A stretch of 64,000 nucleotides of DNA, from assembly GCF_001422545.1 (NCBI RefSeq), contig NZ_LMLE01000001.1, positions 1,373 to 65,372 on the forward strand, in the 5' to 3' direction. This document shows positions 62,109 through 64,000 of this stretch, piece after piece; the first letter of the stretch is position 1, and each line of letters begins with the position of its first letter. The notes under the pieces were generated by a model. It made no database searches and had not been told where the DNA came from. It worked only from the letters and a program-made list of their open reading frames with translations. Made by a program: the position numbers and the translations under genes. The DNA comes from Pedobacter sp. Leaf41. Lineage in GTDB: Bacteria > Bacteroidota > Bacteroidia > Sphingobacteriales > Sphingobacteriaceae.

Positions 62109-63650
62109 TTACAAATCGAACTTTATGCCTTGTGCTAATGGTAAAGTATTCGAATAATTAATGGTATTGGTTTGTCGTCTCATGTAAGCTCTCCAAGCAT
62201 CAGAACCACTTTCTCTCCCACCACCAGTTTCTTTTTCACCACCAAATGCGCCACCGATTTCGGCTCCAGAAGTGCCAATATTCACATTTGCAATACCACA
62301 ATCAGATCCTTTAGCAGATAGAAATTGCTCCGCTTCCCTTAAATTCAAAGTCATGATTGCAGATGATAACCCCTGTGGAACGCCATTTTGTAAAGCAATA
62401 GCTTCATCTAAAGTTTTGTATTTAATCAAATATAAAATTGGAGCAAAGGTTTCGTGTTGCACAATTTTAAAATCGTTTTGAATTTCCGCTATGCAAGGTT
62501 TCACGTAACATCCGCTACTGTAATGTTCACCTGTTAAAACACCGCCTTCAACCACAAATTTTCCGCCTTCTGCCTTACATTTTTGGATGGAATCGAGGTA
62601 AGCCGCAACGGCATCTTGATCAATCAGCGGACCAACGTGGTTGTTCTGATCCAGCGGATCACCGATGCGCAGCTGATCGTATGCTTTAATTAGTTTTTCT
62701 TTAAAGGCATCATAAACACTTTCGTGGATAATTAATCTCCTTGTTGATGTGCAACGCTGGCCTGCGGTACCAACGGCTCCAAAAACTGCACCTATTAAGC
62801 TCATGTCTAAATCGGCATGTTCTGAAATGATAATGGCATTGTTGCCACCCAATTCCAATAAACTTTTACCTAAACGGGCTCCTACGGCTGCGCCTACCTG
62901 TTTTCCCATTCGGGTAGATCCGGTTGCCGAAATTAATGGCACCCTACCGTCATGTGTCATAAGTTCGCCAACAGCTTTATCTCCAATAATTAAGTTGCAA
63001 ACACCCTCAGCAACATCATTCGCTTTAAAAACTTTTGCAATGATATGTTGACAGGCGATGGCCGTTAAAGGCGTTTTTTCCGATGGTTTCCAGATGCAAA
63101 CATTCCCACAAACCAATGCCAAAGCAGCGTTCCATGCCCAAACTGCTACAGGGAAATTAAAAGCAGAAATAATCCCTACAATCCCTAGCGGATGCCATTG
63201 CTCGTACATTCGATGGCTTGGGCGCTCACTGTGCATGGTTAAACCATAAAGCTGACGCGATAAGCCCACAGCAAAATCGCAGATATCAATCATTTCCTGT
63301 ACTTCGCCAAAACCTTCCTGCAAACTTTTTCCCATTTCGTAAGAAACCAGGGTGCCTAAAGCATCTTTGTTTTCTCTCAATGCATCGCCAAACTGACGAA
63401 CAATTTCGCCTCTTTTTGGAGCTGGAATAGTTTTCCAATCATTAAAAGCAATTTGAGCTTTTGCAATAATTGTTTCGTAATCTGTAGCGCTTGCAATTTT
63501 TGTTTCTGCAATAAGTTTACCATCAACCGGCGAGAAGCTTTCTAGTTTTTCAGCGTTCAATTCGCCTCCCCAATTGCTTCCGGTGCTGAAAGCAGCATTG
63601 CTTTCGGTAACACCCAGTTTGTTTAAAATGGATTGAATATCTGTATTCAT
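62109..63650 (-). CDS. Aldehyde dehydrogenase, ALDH7 (aminoadipate-semialdehyde) type
   Basis: 513 residues. It has the general-base motif LLELGGNNAIII and catalytic Cys in GTAGQRCTSTRRLIIHESVYD. The Trp/Glu-rich regions MYEQWHPLGIVGIISAFNFPVAVWAWNAALAL and GGAFGGEKETGGGRESGSDAWRAYMRRQT are close to ALDH7/AmaB, which oxidise alpha-aminoadipate semialdehyde (piperideine-6-carboxylate) in lysine breakdown. No lysine genes are next to it, so the substrate is inferred from family only. It is divergent from the M1 peptidase gene. Confidence 0.88.
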   Translation of the reverse strand: MNTDIQSILNKLGVTESNAAFSTGSNWGGELNAEKLESFSPVDGKLIAETKIASATDYETIIAKAQIAFNDWKTIPAPKRGEIVRQFGDALRENKDALGTLVSYEMGKSLQEGFGEVQEMIDICDFAVGLSRQLYGLTMHSERPSHRMYEQWHPLGIVGIISAFNFPVAVWAWNAALALVCGNVCIWKPSEKTPLTAIACQHIIAKVFKANDVAEGVCNLIIGDKAVGELMTHDGRVPLISATGSTRMGKQVGAAVGARLGKSLLELGGNNAIIISEHADLDMSLIGAVFGAVGTAGQRCTSTRRLIIHESVYDAFKEKLIKAYDQLRIGDPLDQNNHVGPLIDQDAVAAYLDSIQKCKAEGGKFVVEGGVLTGEHYSSGCYVKPCIAEIQNDFKIVQHETFAPILYLIKYKTLDEAIALQNGVPQGLSSAIMTLNLREAEQFLSAKGSDCGIANVNIGTSGAEIGGAFGGEKETGGGRESGSDAWRAYMRRQTNTINYSNTLPLAQGIKFDL

Positions 63651-63773
63651 ATATCTAACGATTTACACAAAAAAACAAAAAATTAACATAAAGCAAGTTA
63701 CATTTGGTTGTTTACTTTGTCATAATTCTTAACACATCGCTTTAAACACAACTGACTTATTAAAATATAAAAT

Positions 63774-64000
63774 ATGAATAAAAAAATTTTCGTCTATAGC
63801 GCCATACTGGTTTCTATTTTGGCAGCAAACACCATTTCAGCTCAAGAAAAAACTGTAGATCAATCGGCAAATTTATCTGTTTATCGCGTAACACCTACCA
63901 AAGTGAATGATCTTGTACATACCAAACTCGATGTATCGTTTGATTATGTAAAGAGATACCTGTACGGTAAAGAATGGATAACATTGAAGCCTCATTTCTA
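63774..64000 (+). CDS. M1 family aminopeptidase, N-terminal part (cut by window edge)
   Basis: 75 codons are visible and the frame stays open at the window end. The signal peptide MNKKIFVYSAILVSILAANT is cleaved near SAQ, then comes a short linker and VHTKLDVSFDYVKRYLYGKEW, which matches the first strands of the N-terminal domain of M1 (aminopeptidase N-type) peptidases. The HEXXH zinc site would lie outside the window, so the family call rests on this N-terminal segment only. Confidence 0.7.
   Translation, partial: MNKKIFVYSAILVSILAANTISAQEKTVDQSANLSVYRVTPTKVNDLVHTKLDVSFDYVKRYLYGKEWITLKPHF

Overview
The window looks like chromosome of a member of the Bacteroidota, most probably Pedobacter or a close Sphingobacteriaceae relative. 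This is inferred from the SusC/SusD pair, several TonB-dependent receptors with carboxypeptidase-like N-terminal domains, a GLPGLI protein, TAnnTTTG-type -7 promoter elements, no obvious Shine-Dalgarno sequences, low G+C intergenic DNA and many short palindromic dispersed repeats. I see no rRNA, tRNA, phage, IS element or CRISPR array.

Left part (1-28 kb): mostly housekeeping and envelope genes. They include a lipoprotein, a muropeptide (dipeptide) epimerase, a rhodanese, a DUF4407 membrane protein, and M61 and M28 peptidases. A thiamine block on the minus strand holds a TPP riboswitch, a TonB receptor, a ThiE-like protein, a degenerate thiamine-pyrophosphokinase-like protein and a GNAT. Then come carB, an S41 protease, an ECF sigma / anti-sigma / DUF4097 operon, a TlpA thioredoxin, a bestrophin, an MHS-type transporter and an RlmI-like methyltransferase.

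Middle part (27.8-57 kb): a large pectin/galacturonate utilisation locus. A LacI-type regulator is divergent from a plus-strand operon: susC, susD, a surface lipoprotein with a beta-helix, pectin methylesterase (CE8) and rhamnogalacturonan acetylesterase (CE12). A long minus-strand series holds CE8, GH28, GH105, PL10 and the whole isomerase pathway for galacturonate (uxaB, uxaA, uxaC, kdgK, eda), a hexuronate transporter and a GapN-like aldehyde dehydrogenase. GH43 and a second CE12 follow on the plus strand. Together these would de-esterify and cut pectin, import the products, and turn galacturonate into pyruvate and glyceraldehyde-3-phosphate. Three promoters in the locus carry the same 15-bp operator-like sequence at nearly the same distance (32-33 bp) from the -7 element, which suggests one regulon, possibly under the LacI protein.

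Right part (57-64 kb): a carboxymuconolactone-decarboxylase-type protein with a Crp/Fnr regulator, a GLPGLI protein with its outer-membrane beta-barrel partner, an ALDH7-type aldehyde dehydrogenase and the start of an M1 aminopeptidase cut by the window edge.

Intergenic DNA is rich in at least six families of hairpin-forming repeats. One of these appears to sit inside the TPP riboswitch aptamer, between helices P2 and P4.
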